Assembly: GCA_965232485.1 (NCBI GenBank) | Contig: OZ246975.1 | Span: 2,542,001 to 2,606,000, forward strand | DNA: 64,000 nt | DNA from: VXPQ01 sp965232485 | Lineage (GTDB): Bacteria; Bacteroidota; Rhodothermia; Rhodothermales; VXPQ01 | Reading direction: 5' to 3' | In this document: one piece after another, positions 51,187 to 59,401 of the stretch | Numbering within the stretch: the stretch's first letter is position 1 | Layout: each line of letters starts with the position of its first letter | Position numbers and translations under genes: made by a program | Notes under the pieces: generated by a model | Told to the model about the DNA's origin: nothing | Database searches by the model: none | Seen by the model: only the letters and a program-made list of their open reading frames with translations

Positions 51187-51772
51187 AAGCGTCTTCGGAT
51201 GCTGTTCCTTGAAGCGACTGAATACTCTGGCTGCATGAGGCGCCTGCCCGTCCGTCCCCCGCTTTGGCGAGGGGTGTGCGCAGGCTCGACGAAGCGGCTG
51301 GCGAATCCGGTTTTCGCCGCGCAAGCAACTCGCTGAAGCGACGGCGCATCGCCTGCAGGCAATGTCCACGGACAATGTCTATGGCAATGCCCGCGTGGAG
51401 AGGGGCAAGCGCAGCAAGGGAACCGGAAGGCTTGCCGCGGAGAGTTTGTGGATACAGGAAGCGCAGGCAATCAAAAGGTCTGTGGCGTTGGGAACCGTTT
51501 GCCCATGCGGTTCTCGAGAGCCCGGCGATCAGGCGACTGCTCGTCAGGCATGCGCTGCTGCGTCGGCGTTGTCGTCGGCCTTGGTCGATCTGCGACGCCG
51601 CCGGGAGTAGGGCCTTCCGAACCCTGGTTTCGGCATATCGCTGCGGCGATGCGCAGGAATCACGGGAGGCCCGTCGCTGAGAGGAATTCAATATGCGCGC
51701 AAGCGTAATGGTGGGGCTATTTCTGCATGTCCAGTCAGGAAACGCCGGTTGCTTTTGCAATCGGCGTTTTTT
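51187..51772 (+). ncRNA. Candidate structured non-coding RNA, about 590 nt
   Basis: Bounded by a promoter at 51153-51181 and a strong intrinsic terminator at 51741-51772. No frame in it has a ribosome binding site and family-like composition. Several stems are visible, for example GGCAAGC/GCTTGCC (51404-51410 with 51430-51436), GAACCG/CGGTTC (51492-51497 with 51508-51513) and GGCCTTCC/GGGAGGCC (51611-51618 with 51664-51671). It lacks the conserved blocks of RNase P RNA, tmRNA, 6S and SRP RNA. It could instead be decayed sequence between accidental signals. Confidence 0.45.
51741..51772 (+). terminator. Intrinsic terminator of the candidate RNA
   Basis: AACGCCGGTTGC (51741-51752), loop TTTT, GCAATCGGCGTT (51757-51768), then TTTT. 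A 12-bp stem with one G-U pair and a run of six T: the clearest intrinsic terminator in the window. Confidence 0.85.
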
Positions 51773-51775
51773 GTG

Positions 51776-51840
51776 TTAAGGATGCTCTGATCAAGTCCAC
51801 TTTGATCAGCGCTTCGCTTTCACGCGCAAAGCACGACATG
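51776..51840 (+). repeat. 65-bp dispersed repeat, copy A5
   Basis: TTAAGGATGCTCTGATCAAG, then TCCACTTTGATCAGCGCTTC, GCTTTCACGCGCAAAGCACG and ACATG. Full length; it starts four bases after the terminator and differs from A4 at only a few positions in its first 43 bases. Confidence 0.75.
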
Positions 51841-52074
51841 ACGGCGTCGTTGAAATCAGCGGAAAACACGGTGGTTTCGGGTCATCGCGGACGTGACGCG
51901 CCCCTCGGGAGGCTGCGAGGCGCGCGCTGGCTGGCGTCATTCCTCATTACGCAGGGCCTGGCGTGCCCATAGAAAAGCGTAGACTCGCCACGCGCTGGCC
52001 GGTCCGGACCGGCTGTATTCCCCTCTTTCTCCGCGCCGTTTCGCCTTTCCCCGCGCTTCCGCGCACGTCGTCTG

Positions 52075-52467
52075 TCAGCTTCCGAGCGTTTTTATTCGCT
52101 GGGCCAGGGCGCTTTCGATAAGTTTCTGAACGGCTGGCTGCCGAGCCGCTTCCGGCGAGCGCATCTTCACATGGCGCATGTTGGCGCCGGTTCCTTCCAG
52201 CAAGGCTTCCGGGTCCGCCAAGTCGGCCCCCTGATAAAACCCGAGGTTGACCCACCGCTTGTACGGAAGGATGTAGACATAGGCGTCTTTCATCTTTCCC
52301 GAACCCACGCCGTAGCTTGCAGAACGATAGCCCAGGCGAACAATCTCGCAGGCGTCCGGGTCGATTTCGAAAACCAGTTCCCGCAACGCTTTCGCAACGG
52401 GACGCAGGGGATCGGCTGTGATCCGGAGCAAATCGTCGAACGTTCCTGTTTTGGCCTTGCCGGACAT
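52075..52467 (-). CDS. DUF1801 (YdhG-like) domain protein
   Basis: 130 aa. FDDLLRITADPLRPVAKALRELVFEIDPDACEIVRLGYRSASYGVGSGKMKDAYVYILPYKRWVNLGFYQGADLADPEALLEGTGANMRHVKMRSPE matches the small alpha/beta DUF1801 fold (SCP-like groove, frataxin/YdhG superfamily). Cytoplasmic; function unknown in the family. It starts with ATG 52467, 57 bp after the acetyltransferase stop. Confidence 0.85.
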   Translation of the reverse strand: MSGKAKTGTFDDLLRITADPLRPVAKALRELVFEIDPDACEIVRLGYRSASYGVGSGKMKDAYVYILPYKRWVNLGFYQGADLADPEALLEGTGANMRHVKMRSPEAARQPAVQKLIESALAQRIKTLGS

Positions 52468-52524
52468 GTTCTGCTGCGTTCTTTTCGGGAGGCGATGCGC
52501 CAGCGTCGGGGTATTCCGGCCTGT

Positions 52525-53667
52525 CTACGCCAGCGCTTTCTCCAGCATGGCGTATTCCTTGTCCACCACGCCGCCGATCGCGATGAGCGCGTTGCGCTGG
52601 CGCACATTGGAGTCCAGCACCCAGCTCAGTTCGCTCGCGTCGTACCCGTACTGCGGGCCGTTCCGGATGGCCGCAAGGTTCAGGATGGCGTCCAGGCCGC
52701 GCCCATGGTATTTCTTCCGGACGCCGAGGATAGGCGTGCGAATTTCCGTGACGCCGCCGAATTTTTCCCGAATCAGTATCTGAAACACGCCGAAGGGAAA
52801 CAAGCGTCCGTCGGGCACATGCCGAAGCAACTGGTTGATGTTCGGAAGCGATACGGAGAAGCCCACGGGGACTCCGTTATCCTCTATGAAATAAACAATG
52901 TTCGGATCGACGATTTGCTTCATTTGCCCGGCAAGCTGGGCGAATTCGTTGCTGGTCATCGGAACGTGCCCCCAGTTGTCCTCCCAGGCATCGTTGTAAA
53001 TGTCCAGGATGGTTTGCACTTCTTCGTCGAAGCGCTTCATATCCAGCGTACGCAACGTAACGCCCGGATTGCGTTTCTTTACGATTTCAACGCCGCGTTC
53101 GAGCCTTGAGGCTTTGACGTATTTCTTGTGCACGTAATACCCCCACATGGTCATCGCGCGCCGAAAACCGTACCGCTCCAGAAAAGACAGGTAATACGGC
53201 GGGTTGTACGGCATGAGAATGCCCGGCTCCTTGTCGAATCCGTCCACCAGCAGGCCGCAGGTATCGTTGATGGTGGGGTTTGCGGGTCCGCGTACGCCCG
53301 TCAGGCCTTCTTCCCGGAGGCGGGCGGAAGCCGCATCGAGGAGGGTTTCCGCTATATCGTAGTCCTCGACGGTTTCGAAGAATCCGAAATAGCCCAGGTC
53401 GTCCCCGTATGTTTTGAGATGCATGCCGTTTACAATAGCGGCGATGCGTCCTGCGACCGCGCCGGAAGCGTCAAAGGCAAGAAACGGATAAATGGCGCCG
53501 TGCTCAAAGAAGGCGTTTTTCTTCGGGTTCAGCGCATGCCGGGTATCCTGCCGGAGGGGCGACACCCATGCGGGATACGCTCGATACAGGCGATACGGAA
53601 AATCAATGAATGTCCTGAGGTCGCTCCGGGAGCGGACGGGGCGAACGGTTACGGAGCGCGTGGCCAT
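52525..53667 (-). CDS. GNAT-fold protein associated with sphingolipid genes
   Basis: 380 aa. It begins RPVRSRSDLRTFIDFPYRLYRAYPAWVSPLRQDTRHALNPKKNAFFEHGAIYPFLAFDASGAVAGRIAAIVN, the N-terminal pattern of a GNAT-superfamily protein frequently encoded next to serine palmitoyltransferase. A second GNAT-like half follows (IVYFIEDNGVPVGFSVSLPNINQLL). The C-terminus ends GRGLDAILNLAAIRNGPQYGYDASELSWVLDSN. An acyl- or acetyltransfer role in ceramide or sphingoid processing is inferred from context; no substrate is shown. It follows the synthase gene by 41 bp on the same strand. Confidence 0.8.
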   Translation of the reverse strand: MATRSVTVRPVRSRSDLRTFIDFPYRLYRAYPAWVSPLRQDTRHALNPKKNAFFEHGAIYPFLAFDASGAVAGRIAAIVNGMHLKTYGDDLGYFGFFETVEDYDIAETLLDAASARLREEGLTGVRGPANPTINDTCGLLVDGFDKEPGILMPYNPPYYLSFLERYGFRRAMTMWGYYVHKKYVKASRLERGVEIVKKRNPGVTLRTLDMKRFDEEVQTILDIYNDAWEDNWGHVPMTSNEFAQLAGQMKQIVDPNIVYFIEDNGVPVGFSVSLPNINQLLRHVPDGRLFPFGVFQILIREKFGGVTEIRTPILGVRKKYHGRGLDAILNLAAIRNGPQYGYDASELSWVLDSNVRQRNALIAIGGVVDKEYAMLEKALA

Positions 53668-53708
53668 GCAGTCAGGGTATGAAAAGCACAGATCCGTCGA
53701 GCGGCATG

Positions 53709-55067
53709 TTATGGCTGAGCATTGGCCTGCGCCGGCTCCGCGGTTTCCGCCAGATATTCTTCGTTTTCTTGCGAGACGGCCGCTCCGTTTCGGTTGACGA
53801 TCCCGTGCTTTACGCCCACGCGGGTGAATTTATCAAGAATAAAATCCAGTTCGTTGTTTGAGTGCGTGGCCATGAAGGAAGTGCGCATGAGGGATTGGCC
53901 CGGCGGGACGGCAGGGGGAGCGACCGCATTGGCGAAGACGCCTTCTTCAAGCAGGTCGCGCCAGAATCTGAAGCAGGTCAGCATGTCGCCGATGACGACC
54001 GGAATGACGGCGGACTGGCTTGTCCAGATATTGAATCCGGAGTTCCGGAAGCCGTTGCGCATGTACTCCGAGATTTCCCAGAGACGCTCAAGGCGTTCGG
54101 GTTCTTCCTCAAGGACGTCCAGGCATTTAAGCACCGTGGCCACGCTGGGCGGCGGCATGGATGCGCTGAACATGTGCGTGGCGCTGCGGTGGCGAATAAA
54201 TTCGACGATATCCCGAGTCGCTACGCAGAACCCTCCCAGCGAAGCGAAACTCTTCGAGAAGGTTCCCGTGGTCAGCGGCACGCGATCGCTGAGGCCGAAA
54301 TGCGCAGCCGAACCGCGTCCGCCCGGTCCGATGACGCCGCAGGCGTGCGCATCGTCCAGGAGCAGTGCGGCTCCGAATTCTTCGGCGAGTTCGATCAGTT
54401 CCGGCACCTTCGCGATGACGCCGCTCATGGAGAACACCCCGTCCGTCACGATCAGTTTGCCTGCTTGCGGATGCATTCGGCAGGTTTTGGCCAGGGATTT
54501 CCGCAAATGATCCATGTCGTTGTGCCGAAAACGGATCGTTTCTCCCATGCTGGCGCGCGTGCCCGCCGTGATGGAGGCATGGTTGTCCTTGTCGGAAAAG
54601 ATAAAATCTCCCTTGCCTGCAAGCGCCTGGATGACCCCCTCGTTCGCCATATAGCCTGTAGAGAACACCACGCACGCAGGCGCTTGCATGAATCGCGCGA
54701 GCCGTTCTTCCAGCTGAATATGCAGATCAAGCGTACCATTCAGAAACCGGCTTCCGGTGCAGCCGGTGCCATACTTCTTGATGGCCTGGGCGGCGGCTTC
54801 CTGTACCCGGGGATCAGAGGTGAGTCCGAGGTAATTGTTGGATCCCGCCATAATGACTTCTCGCCCGTTTAGGATGGCGCGGGTGCCCTCGTTCCGCTCA
54901 ATCATGCGGAAGTATGGGTACAGGCCGGCCTTTTGGGCTTGTCCGTAATCCGTGGATTCGTCAAAAAACCGGTGGCATTTTTCGAACAGCGACGGCTCCG
55001 CTACGGCGCAGGCGTCCGTAGCCGCACCGTCATGGCGCTCTGATCGGGAATCAAGGGGCGTCATCAT
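53709..55067 (-). CDS. spt: Serine palmitoyltransferase-like alpha-oxoamine synthase
   Basis: 452 aa. AOS-family fold: NNYLGLTSDPRVQEAAAQAIKKYGTGCTGSRFLNGTLDLHIQLEERLARFM, FSTGYMANEGVIQAL, DNHASITAGTRAS, VTDGVFSMSGVIAKVPELIELAEEFGA, DDAHACGVIGPGGRGSAAHFGL, and the PLP Lys in TGTFSKSFASLGGF. The N-terminal ~60 residues (FFDESTDYGQAQKAGLYPYFRMIERNEG) are characteristic of bacterial serine palmitoyltransferase rather than BioF or glycine C-acetyltransferase. It condenses serine with an acyl-CoA to start sphingolipid synthesis. It forms a pair with the downstream GNAT gene. Confidence 0.88.
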   Translation of the reverse strand: MMTPLDSRSERHDGAATDACAVAEPSLFEKCHRFFDESTDYGQAQKAGLYPYFRMIERNEGTRAILNGREVIMAGSNNYLGLTSDPRVQEAAAQAIKKYGTGCTGSRFLNGTLDLHIQLEERLARFMQAPACVVFSTGYMANEGVIQALAGKGDFIFSDKDNHASITAGTRASMGETIRFRHNDMDHLRKSLAKTCRMHPQAGKLIVTDGVFSMSGVIAKVPELIELAEEFGAALLLDDAHACGVIGPGGRGSAAHFGLSDRVPLTTGTFSKSFASLGGFCVATRDIVEFIRHRSATHMFSASMPPPSVATVLKCLDVLEEEPERLERLWEISEYMRNGFRNSGFNIWTSQSAVIPVVIGDMLTCFRFWRDLLEEGVFANAVAPPAVPPGQSLMRTSFMATHSNNELDFILDKFTRVGVKHGIVNRNGAAVSQENEEYLAETAEPAQANAQP

Positions 55068-55205
55068 ATGGTCGTTATTCGTCTCAGGCGGTATGGCCAG
55101 GGAACGGGCCCCTGTCTATGCAAGCGGACGGCATGCGTACAATTGATGCAGGATGTTTCTGCGGAACTAAATGCGTTAACGAAGCAAAATAAGGAATTTT
55201 CAACA

Positions 55206-55877
55206 TTAATATCCGCACGGCTTATTTTCTGTCCCGCATCGCTCGATTTGCGCCCCGGCGCCGGGGGCGTTTCGGCCTCCGAATCGCCATGTCGCCGAAA
55301 TTCCCGCGGGCTGCAGGGACAAGGCCAGGTTCTCGCCTACGTCGAAGTCCAGCAGGTGCGCATGCACGTAGGCGTCAAGAATCGATAGCCCGTAGAACAC
55401 GCCGGCGCCGATGTACAGCACGTCGCGGTTTCTTCGCAGGGCGTCTCGTTGCTGTCGGAAAAGCCCGGCCAGCCTGTTCCGGAACGCATCCGACGTCGCT
55501 TCTTCGGGGGTGATTCCCAGTTCGGCGAGCAGGCTCAGGTAATCCTGTTCGTACCCTGCGGGGACATTGATGGCGGTCGCGTCCCGGATTGTCCACAGAT
55601 ACCCATGGCCATATGTCCGGTATCGCCGATTCGCACGGAGGATGGCGCCGGTAAAACCCGCCAGGCCGCCCCACACGATCGCGGCCTTGTAATACTGCCG
55701 ATTGCGAATCTGCCCCCAGCCCGGTATGGTCGCCCGCCAGAGCGCCGCGCGGGGGTTGAAGCGTCGCGTTGCAACGGTGGTGTCCGGCTGCGCCGCTATG
55801 GGCTGCGCCGCCGCAAAGCTGGCCATGCAGGCTATCAGCGCCATCCCGCCGTACCCGATTCGGCTATCCACGATCAT
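55206..55877 (-). CDS. DUF5683-domain membrane protein of the par cluster
   Basis: 223 aa; alternative start at 55844. Signal-like N-terminus (MALIACMASFAAAQPIAAQ). The core is PRAALWRATIPGWGQIRNRQYYKAAIVWGGLAGFTGAIL, then YIGAGVFYGLSILDAYVHAHLLDFDVGENLALSLQPAG, the DUF5683 pattern of two short hydrophobic helices. Genes of this family commonly follow parB in Bacteroidetes, as here (2 bp after parB). Function unknown; envelope location inferred. Confidence 0.85.
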   Translation of the reverse strand: MIVDSRIGYGGMALIACMASFAAAQPIAAQPDTTVATRRFNPRAALWRATIPGWGQIRNRQYYKAAIVWGGLAGFTGAILRANRRYRTYGHGYLWTIRDATAINVPAGYEQDYLSLLAELGITPEEATSDAFRNRLAGLFRQQRDALRRNRDVLYIGAGVFYGLSILDAYVHAHLLDFDVGENLALSLQPAGISATWRFGGRNAPGAGAQIERCGTENKPCGY

Positions 55878-55879
55878 TC

Positions 55880-56779
55880 TTATCTGCCTGCGATCAATTC
55901 GAGAAGCCGCTCCAGGTCTTCGCCGGAGTAATACTCGATTTCGATGCGTCCGCCGTCTCCCTGACGCCGAATCCCGACCCGTGTGCCGAGGCGAGCGCGA
56001 AGTTGCGCCGCGTACCGCTCCAGTTGCAATGCGTCTCGCCGTGAGCGTTTTGCTGCGCCTTGTTTCGGTTTTTTGGCTTTTTTCGCCTGCGTCCGGCGAT
56101 GTTCCTGCGCCCGCCGTTCGACTTCCCGTACGGACAATCCGTTGGCCTTGATGACTTCGAAGAGGGCGATTTGCGTTTTTTCGTCGGCTATGTTGATCAG
56201 TACGCGAGCATGTCCAGCGGATACCTCGCCGTCGCGGAGACCCGCCTGCACGATCGGGGGCAACCGGAGCAAGCGCAGCATGTTCGTTACGGCAGACCGG
56301 CTTTTAGCGATGCTGCGCGCAACCTCTTCGTGGGTCATATCGCATTCTTCCATCAGGCGCCGACAGGCCAGCGCTTCCTCGATCGGATTGAGGTTCTCTC
56401 GCTGAACGTTTTCGACGATAGCCATTTGCAACATGCTATCTGCATCGACCTGCCGAACGTAGGCGGGAATGCGTTCGAGTCCCGCAAGCCGCGCTGCGCG
56501 CAGCCGTCGTTCTCCGGAAATGAGTTCATACCCGCGCTCCCCCGCGCGCACCGTGACAGGCTGAATCACCCCGAGCTGACTGATCGAATGCGCCAGTTCC
56601 ATGAGCGTTTCTTCGTCGAAATCCCTTCGGGGTTGAAAGGGGTTGGGTTGCACGAGCGCAATGTCGATTTCGCTGAGCTGGCGAGCCCGTTCGGACGGAG
56701 GGACGCCCGCCAGAGATTCTTCGTTCGATTCGAGGATTGCGCTTAGTCCGCGTCCCAGCGCTTCTTTCCGCGGCGCCAT
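55880..56779 (-). CDS. parB: Chromosome partitioning protein ParB
   Basis: 299 aa. N-terminal GRGLSAILESNEE, then IDIALVQPNPFQPRRDFDEETLMELAHSISQLGVIQPVTVRAGERGYELISGERRLRAARLAGLERIPAYVR with the CTP-binding GERRxRAA motif, the helix-turn-helix MTHEEVARSIAKSRSAVTNMLRLLRLP, and a C-terminal dimerisation end (RIEIEYYSGEDLERLLELI). It binds parS and clamps onto DNA. It starts 23 bp after parA. A basic, Lys/Arg-rich linker (RRTQAKKAKKPKQGAAKRSRRD) precedes the dimer domain. Confidence 0.97.
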   Translation of the reverse strand: MAPRKEALGRGLSAILESNEESLAGVPPSERARQLSEIDIALVQPNPFQPRRDFDEETLMELAHSISQLGVIQPVTVRAGERGYELISGERRLRAARLAGLERIPAYVRQVDADSMLQMAIVENVQRENLNPIEEALACRRLMEECDMTHEEVARSIAKSRSAVTNMLRLLRLPPIVQAGLRDGEVSAGHARVLINIADEKTQIALFEVIKANGLSVREVERRAQEHRRTQAKKAKKPKQGAAKRSRRDALQLERYAAQLRARLGTRVGIRRQGDGGRIEIEYYSGEDLERLLELIAGR

Positions 56780-56802
56780 GGCAGTAGGGGGTACGTGAAA
56801 AT

Positions 56803-57636
56803 TCAGGGGGCGTATTCGACGGACGATGCATTCGCCTGGGGCGCGTTGGCGTCGTTTGCCGTCGCAGCGGCGCCTGCATTATTCTCGACGATTTCTTTAG
56901 CGAGGGCGATATAGTTGCGTGCGCCCGTGGAAACCGCATCGTAGAGCAACACGGGTTTTCCGAAACCGGGCGCTTCCGAAAGTCGAACGTTCCGCCGGAT
57001 GATGGTTTTGAACACTTTGTCGCCGAAATATCGCCGCACTTCGTTTACGACCGAGTTCGCAAGGCGGAGCCGCGCGTCGAACATGGTCAGCAGGACGCCC
57101 TCTATTTCCAGGTTCCGGTTGAGGCGCTGCTGAACGATTCTTACCGTATTCAGCAATTGTCCCAATCCTTCAAGGGCAAAGTACTCGGTTTGCAAGGGGA
57201 TGACGACGGAGTCCGAGGCGGTGAGCGCATTGACCGTGAGCAAGCCGAGCGACGGCGGGCAATCGATCACGATGAACGCATAGTCCCGCCGGATGGCGTC
57301 GAAGGCTTGTTTGAGGAGGTATTCCCGTCCGGGCAGGTCCACTATTTCGATTTCGGCGCCCACAAGGTTGATGTGGCTGGGCGCCACGCGGAGCGAGGCG
57401 ATCTCTGTTTCCTGGGCGATGGAGCGTATTTCGTCGTTGCCGATCAGCGCTTCGTAGATGGAATGCCCCCGCGTTCCGTCGTGTACGCCGGTTCCCAGGC
57501 TGGCGTTCGCCTGGGGATCCATGTCCACGAGCAGTACGGGATATTCCATGGCCGCCAGCGACGCCGCCAGATTGATGGCCGTGGTTGTCTTCCCCACGCC
57601 GCCTTTCTGGTTCGCGATCGAAATAATTTTTCCCAT
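56803..57636 (-). CDS. parA: Chromosome partitioning ATPase ParA (Soj)
   Basis: 277 aa from ATG 57636 (MGKIISIANQKGGVGKTTTAINLA). Deviant Walker A KGGVGKTT, VDMDPQANASLGTG, Walker B FIVIDCPPSLGLLTVNAL, and the C-terminal ARNYIALAKEIVE. Drives segregation of ParB-bound origins. The open frame continues upstream but without similarity. It is divergent from rpiA, with about 150 bp of shared upstream sequence. The C-terminal tail is Ala/Asn-rich. Confidence 0.96.
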   Translation of the reverse strand: MGKIISIANQKGGVGKTTTAINLAASLAAMEYPVLLVDMDPQANASLGTGVHDGTRGHSIYEALIGNDEIRSIAQETEIASLRVAPSHINLVGAEIEIVDLPGREYLLKQAFDAIRRDYAFIVIDCPPSLGLLTVNALTASDSVVIPLQTEYFALEGLGQLLNTVRIVQQRLNRNLEIEGVLLTMFDARLRLANSVVNEVRRYFGDKVFKTIIRRNVRLSEAPGFGKPVLLYDAVSTGARNYIALAKEIVENNAGAAATANDANAPQANASSVEYAP

Positions 57637-57788
57637 AGATGCGGTCAGGGGCATATCGCCCGGATAGAGATTCGTATTTTTCGATATTCGCTGGATGGCG
57701 TCGTGTTCCGGGTCAACGAATGGATAAGCAATTGGTTTTATATTTTCCGTTGAGCGCAAAGACTTTTCGGAAAAACAGGGGAAACGAC

Positions 57789-58487
57789 ATGAAGAAGCAG
57801 GATCGCGCCAAACGCGCCGCGGGAGAACAGGCGGCGTCCTGGGTGCAAAACGGCATGCGCATCGGCTTGGGCACAGGTTCCACCGTGGCGTACGCACTGG
57901 AGGCGCTGGGGCGGCGCGTCCGCGAAGAAGGGCTGTCGTTCTCGGGCGTTCCAACCTCGCTCGCCACGGAGCAGATCGCGCGTCGACTTGACTTGCCCCT
58001 TGTTGCGCTTGCCGAGACGGGTCGATTGGACATGGCTATCGACGGCGCGGACGAGATCGATCCGCATTGGCGTCTGATCAAGGGCGGCGGCGGCGCGCAT
58101 ACGCGCGAAAAAATCATTGCGGGGCAGGCAGATCGTTTTGCAGTGCTTGTGGACGGATCCAAGGTCGTACGTCGGTTAGGCGCTGCGTTTCCGGTGCCCG
58201 TGGAGGTGGTTCCGCTTGCCGCGCGCTCCGTCATGGAGGCATTGCGAGATCTTGGCGCCTCCCCCGCATTGCGTACGGACAAAAGCGGAGGGCCTGTCTG
58301 CACGGACCAGGCGTTTCACATCCTTGACGCATTGTTCGAGGGGGGCATAGAGGATCCCGAAGCGCTGGGGTCTGCCATCAAGAATATACCGGGCGTGCTC
58401 GACCACGGCATTTTTGTGGGTTATACCACCGACGTGCTCATTGGCGGCGAGGACGGGAGCGTACGTACGCTGGGCAAAGGCGCGTAG
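57789..58487 (+). CDS. rpiA: Ribose-5-phosphate isomerase A
   Basis: 232 aa from ATG 57789 (MKKQDRAKRAAGEQAASWVQNGMRIGLGTGSTV), with AGGGGAAA upstream. Signatures: GLGTGSTVAYALEALG, DGADEIDPHWRLIKGGGGAHTREKIIA with the catalytic Asp, Lys and Glu, and VLVDGSKVVRRLG, ending LDHGIFVGYTTDVLIGGEDGSV. Interconverts ribose-5-P and ribulose-5-P. Followed by a bidirectional terminator. Confidence 0.97.
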   Translation: MKKQDRAKRAAGEQAASWVQNGMRIGLGTGSTVAYALEALGRRVREEGLSFSGVPTSLATEQIARRLDLPLVALAETGRLDMAIDGADEIDPHWRLIKGGGGAHTREKIIAGQADRFAVLVDGSKVVRRLGAAFPVPVEVVPLAARSVMEALRDLGASPALRTDKSGGPVCTDQAFHILDALFEGGIEDPEALGSAIKNIPGVLDHGIFVGYTTDVLIGGEDGSVRTLGKGA

Positions 58488-58513
58488 CAGCGCAAGGCGC
58501 GCATATAAGCAAA

Positions 58514-58547
58514 CCGCCCGGACAGACCGATGGATCCATCCGGGCGG
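58514..58547. terminator. Bidirectional terminator between rpiA and tonB
   Basis: CCGCCCGGA (58514-58522) pairs with TCCGGGCGG (58539-58547) across a 16-nt loop that itself can form GGATCC. Plus-strand side is followed by CTTGCGTTATTTT, minus side by TTTGC. Confidence 0.75.
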
Positions 58548-58570
58548 CTTGCGTTATTTTGTCGCTGCGC

Positions 58571-59230
58571 TTATTTCAGCTTGAAGGTGATGGGCAACGA
58601 CATGCGCACCTTGACGGCCTTGCCGCGTTGCTTGCCGGGCGTAAACTTGGCCTCGCTCACGACGCGGGCGGCCTCTTCGTCGCAACCGGCTCCAATGCCT
58701 CGCGTAACTTGCACATTTTCCACGTTGCCCTGTTCGTTGACGACGAATTGCAGGAATACGCGCCCTTCTACGCCCGCCTTACGGGCAATCTCGGGGTATT
58801 TCACCTTGCTCTGGACCGCGGCGATTCCTCCGATCAGTTCAGGCTGTTGCTCCACGATGAAAAAGATTTCGGGCTCTTCTTCCTCCTCTTCAGCCGGGGG
58901 CGGCGGGGGAGGAAGCGCAGCCGGTGCGTCATTCAGGTCGAGCGAAGCATCCAGGTCGAGGATATCGTCCTCCAGGATTTCGTCGTTGGGCACCTCTACG
59001 GGCACGGGCGGCCTGGGCGGAGGAGGCGGTTGCTCGATTTGCTCCGTTTGCTGGATTTCCTCCATGGTGATCTGCTCCTGTTCCGGAAGCACGATCTCGA
59101 AATCGCCCTGGTTGGACCAGTTGGCGCGGAAGGCGACAATCAAAATGGCCAGCGTGATGATGAGGCCCGCCTCCATGTAGAGCGCATACTTGTTTTTCAG
59201 GTTATGCTTGTCTTCCTTTTGCAAAGCCAT
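58571..59230 (-). CDS. tonB: TonB family energy transducer
   Basis: 219 aa. One N-terminal membrane span (EAGLIITLAILIVAFRANW, ~20-38), a periplasmic Pro/Glu-rich region (EQPPPPPRPPVPVEVP and LPPPPPPAEEEEEEPEIF), and the C-terminal TonB domain (YPEIARKAGVEGRVFLQFVVNEQGNVENVQVTRGIGAGCDEEAARVVSEAKFTPGKQRGKAV...LPITFKLK). It couples the proton gradient to TonB-dependent outer-membrane receptors. The Pro/Glu stretch is asymmetric: positive-charge KP repeats common in E. coli TonB are absent, replaced by an acidic block. No ExbB/ExbD genes adjacent. Confidence 0.94.
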   Translation of the reverse strand: MALQKEDKHNLKNKYALYMEAGLIITLAILIVAFRANWSNQGDFEIVLPEQEQITMEEIQQTEQIEQPPPPPRPPVPVEVPNDEILEDDILDLDASLDLNDAPAALPPPPPPAEEEEEEPEIFFIVEQQPELIGGIAAVQSKVKYPEIARKAGVEGRVFLQFVVNEQGNVENVQVTRGIGAGCDEEAARVVSEAKFTPGKQRGKAVKVRMSLPITFKLK

Positions 59231-59401
59231 GTCGCTGTTTCCGGATAGGTTTGGAAGGTGATCGGGTTCGCCTGAAAAATAAAACGGCTTGACTTCTTAA
59301 CATACGGAAAAACGCCTGGTTCCGTGAATTCGCATGGCGAAAGTTGAAAATTTTTCCTCCGCGCGGGCTGTTTTCGTTCGCCGCGTCGTCATGCCAGCCC
59401 G

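Larger units (their letters stand above)
50954..52074. other. Non-coding kilobase between the ATPase remnant and the DUF1801 gene
   Basis: It contains, in order, the last three palindromes, a DnaA box, an AT-rich patch (51118-51143), the promoter, candidate RNA and terminator, repeat A5, and a GC-rich tail with a 16-bp perfect palindrome GCCGGTCCGGACCGGC (51998-52013). Frames of 60-213 codons exist on both strands but are Arg/Ser/Ala-rich, overlap each other and resemble nothing. Confidence 0.6.

Noticed and set aside
51119..51760. 213-codon minus-strand frame as a gene
   Set aside because: Arg/Ser/Ala-rich composition with no domain feature or ribosome binding site, and it lies antisense to a promoter-terminator unit.
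51187..51772. RNase P RNA, tmRNA or SRP RNA
   Set aside because: The conserved blocks (GAGGAAAGTCC-type, tRNA-like 3' end with CCA, GGAAGGAAGCAGCC) are all absent.
51998..52013. 16-bp palindrome GCCGGTCCGGACCGGC as a terminator
   Set aside because: Perfect but lacks a loop and U tract, and stands alone; no function can be supported.
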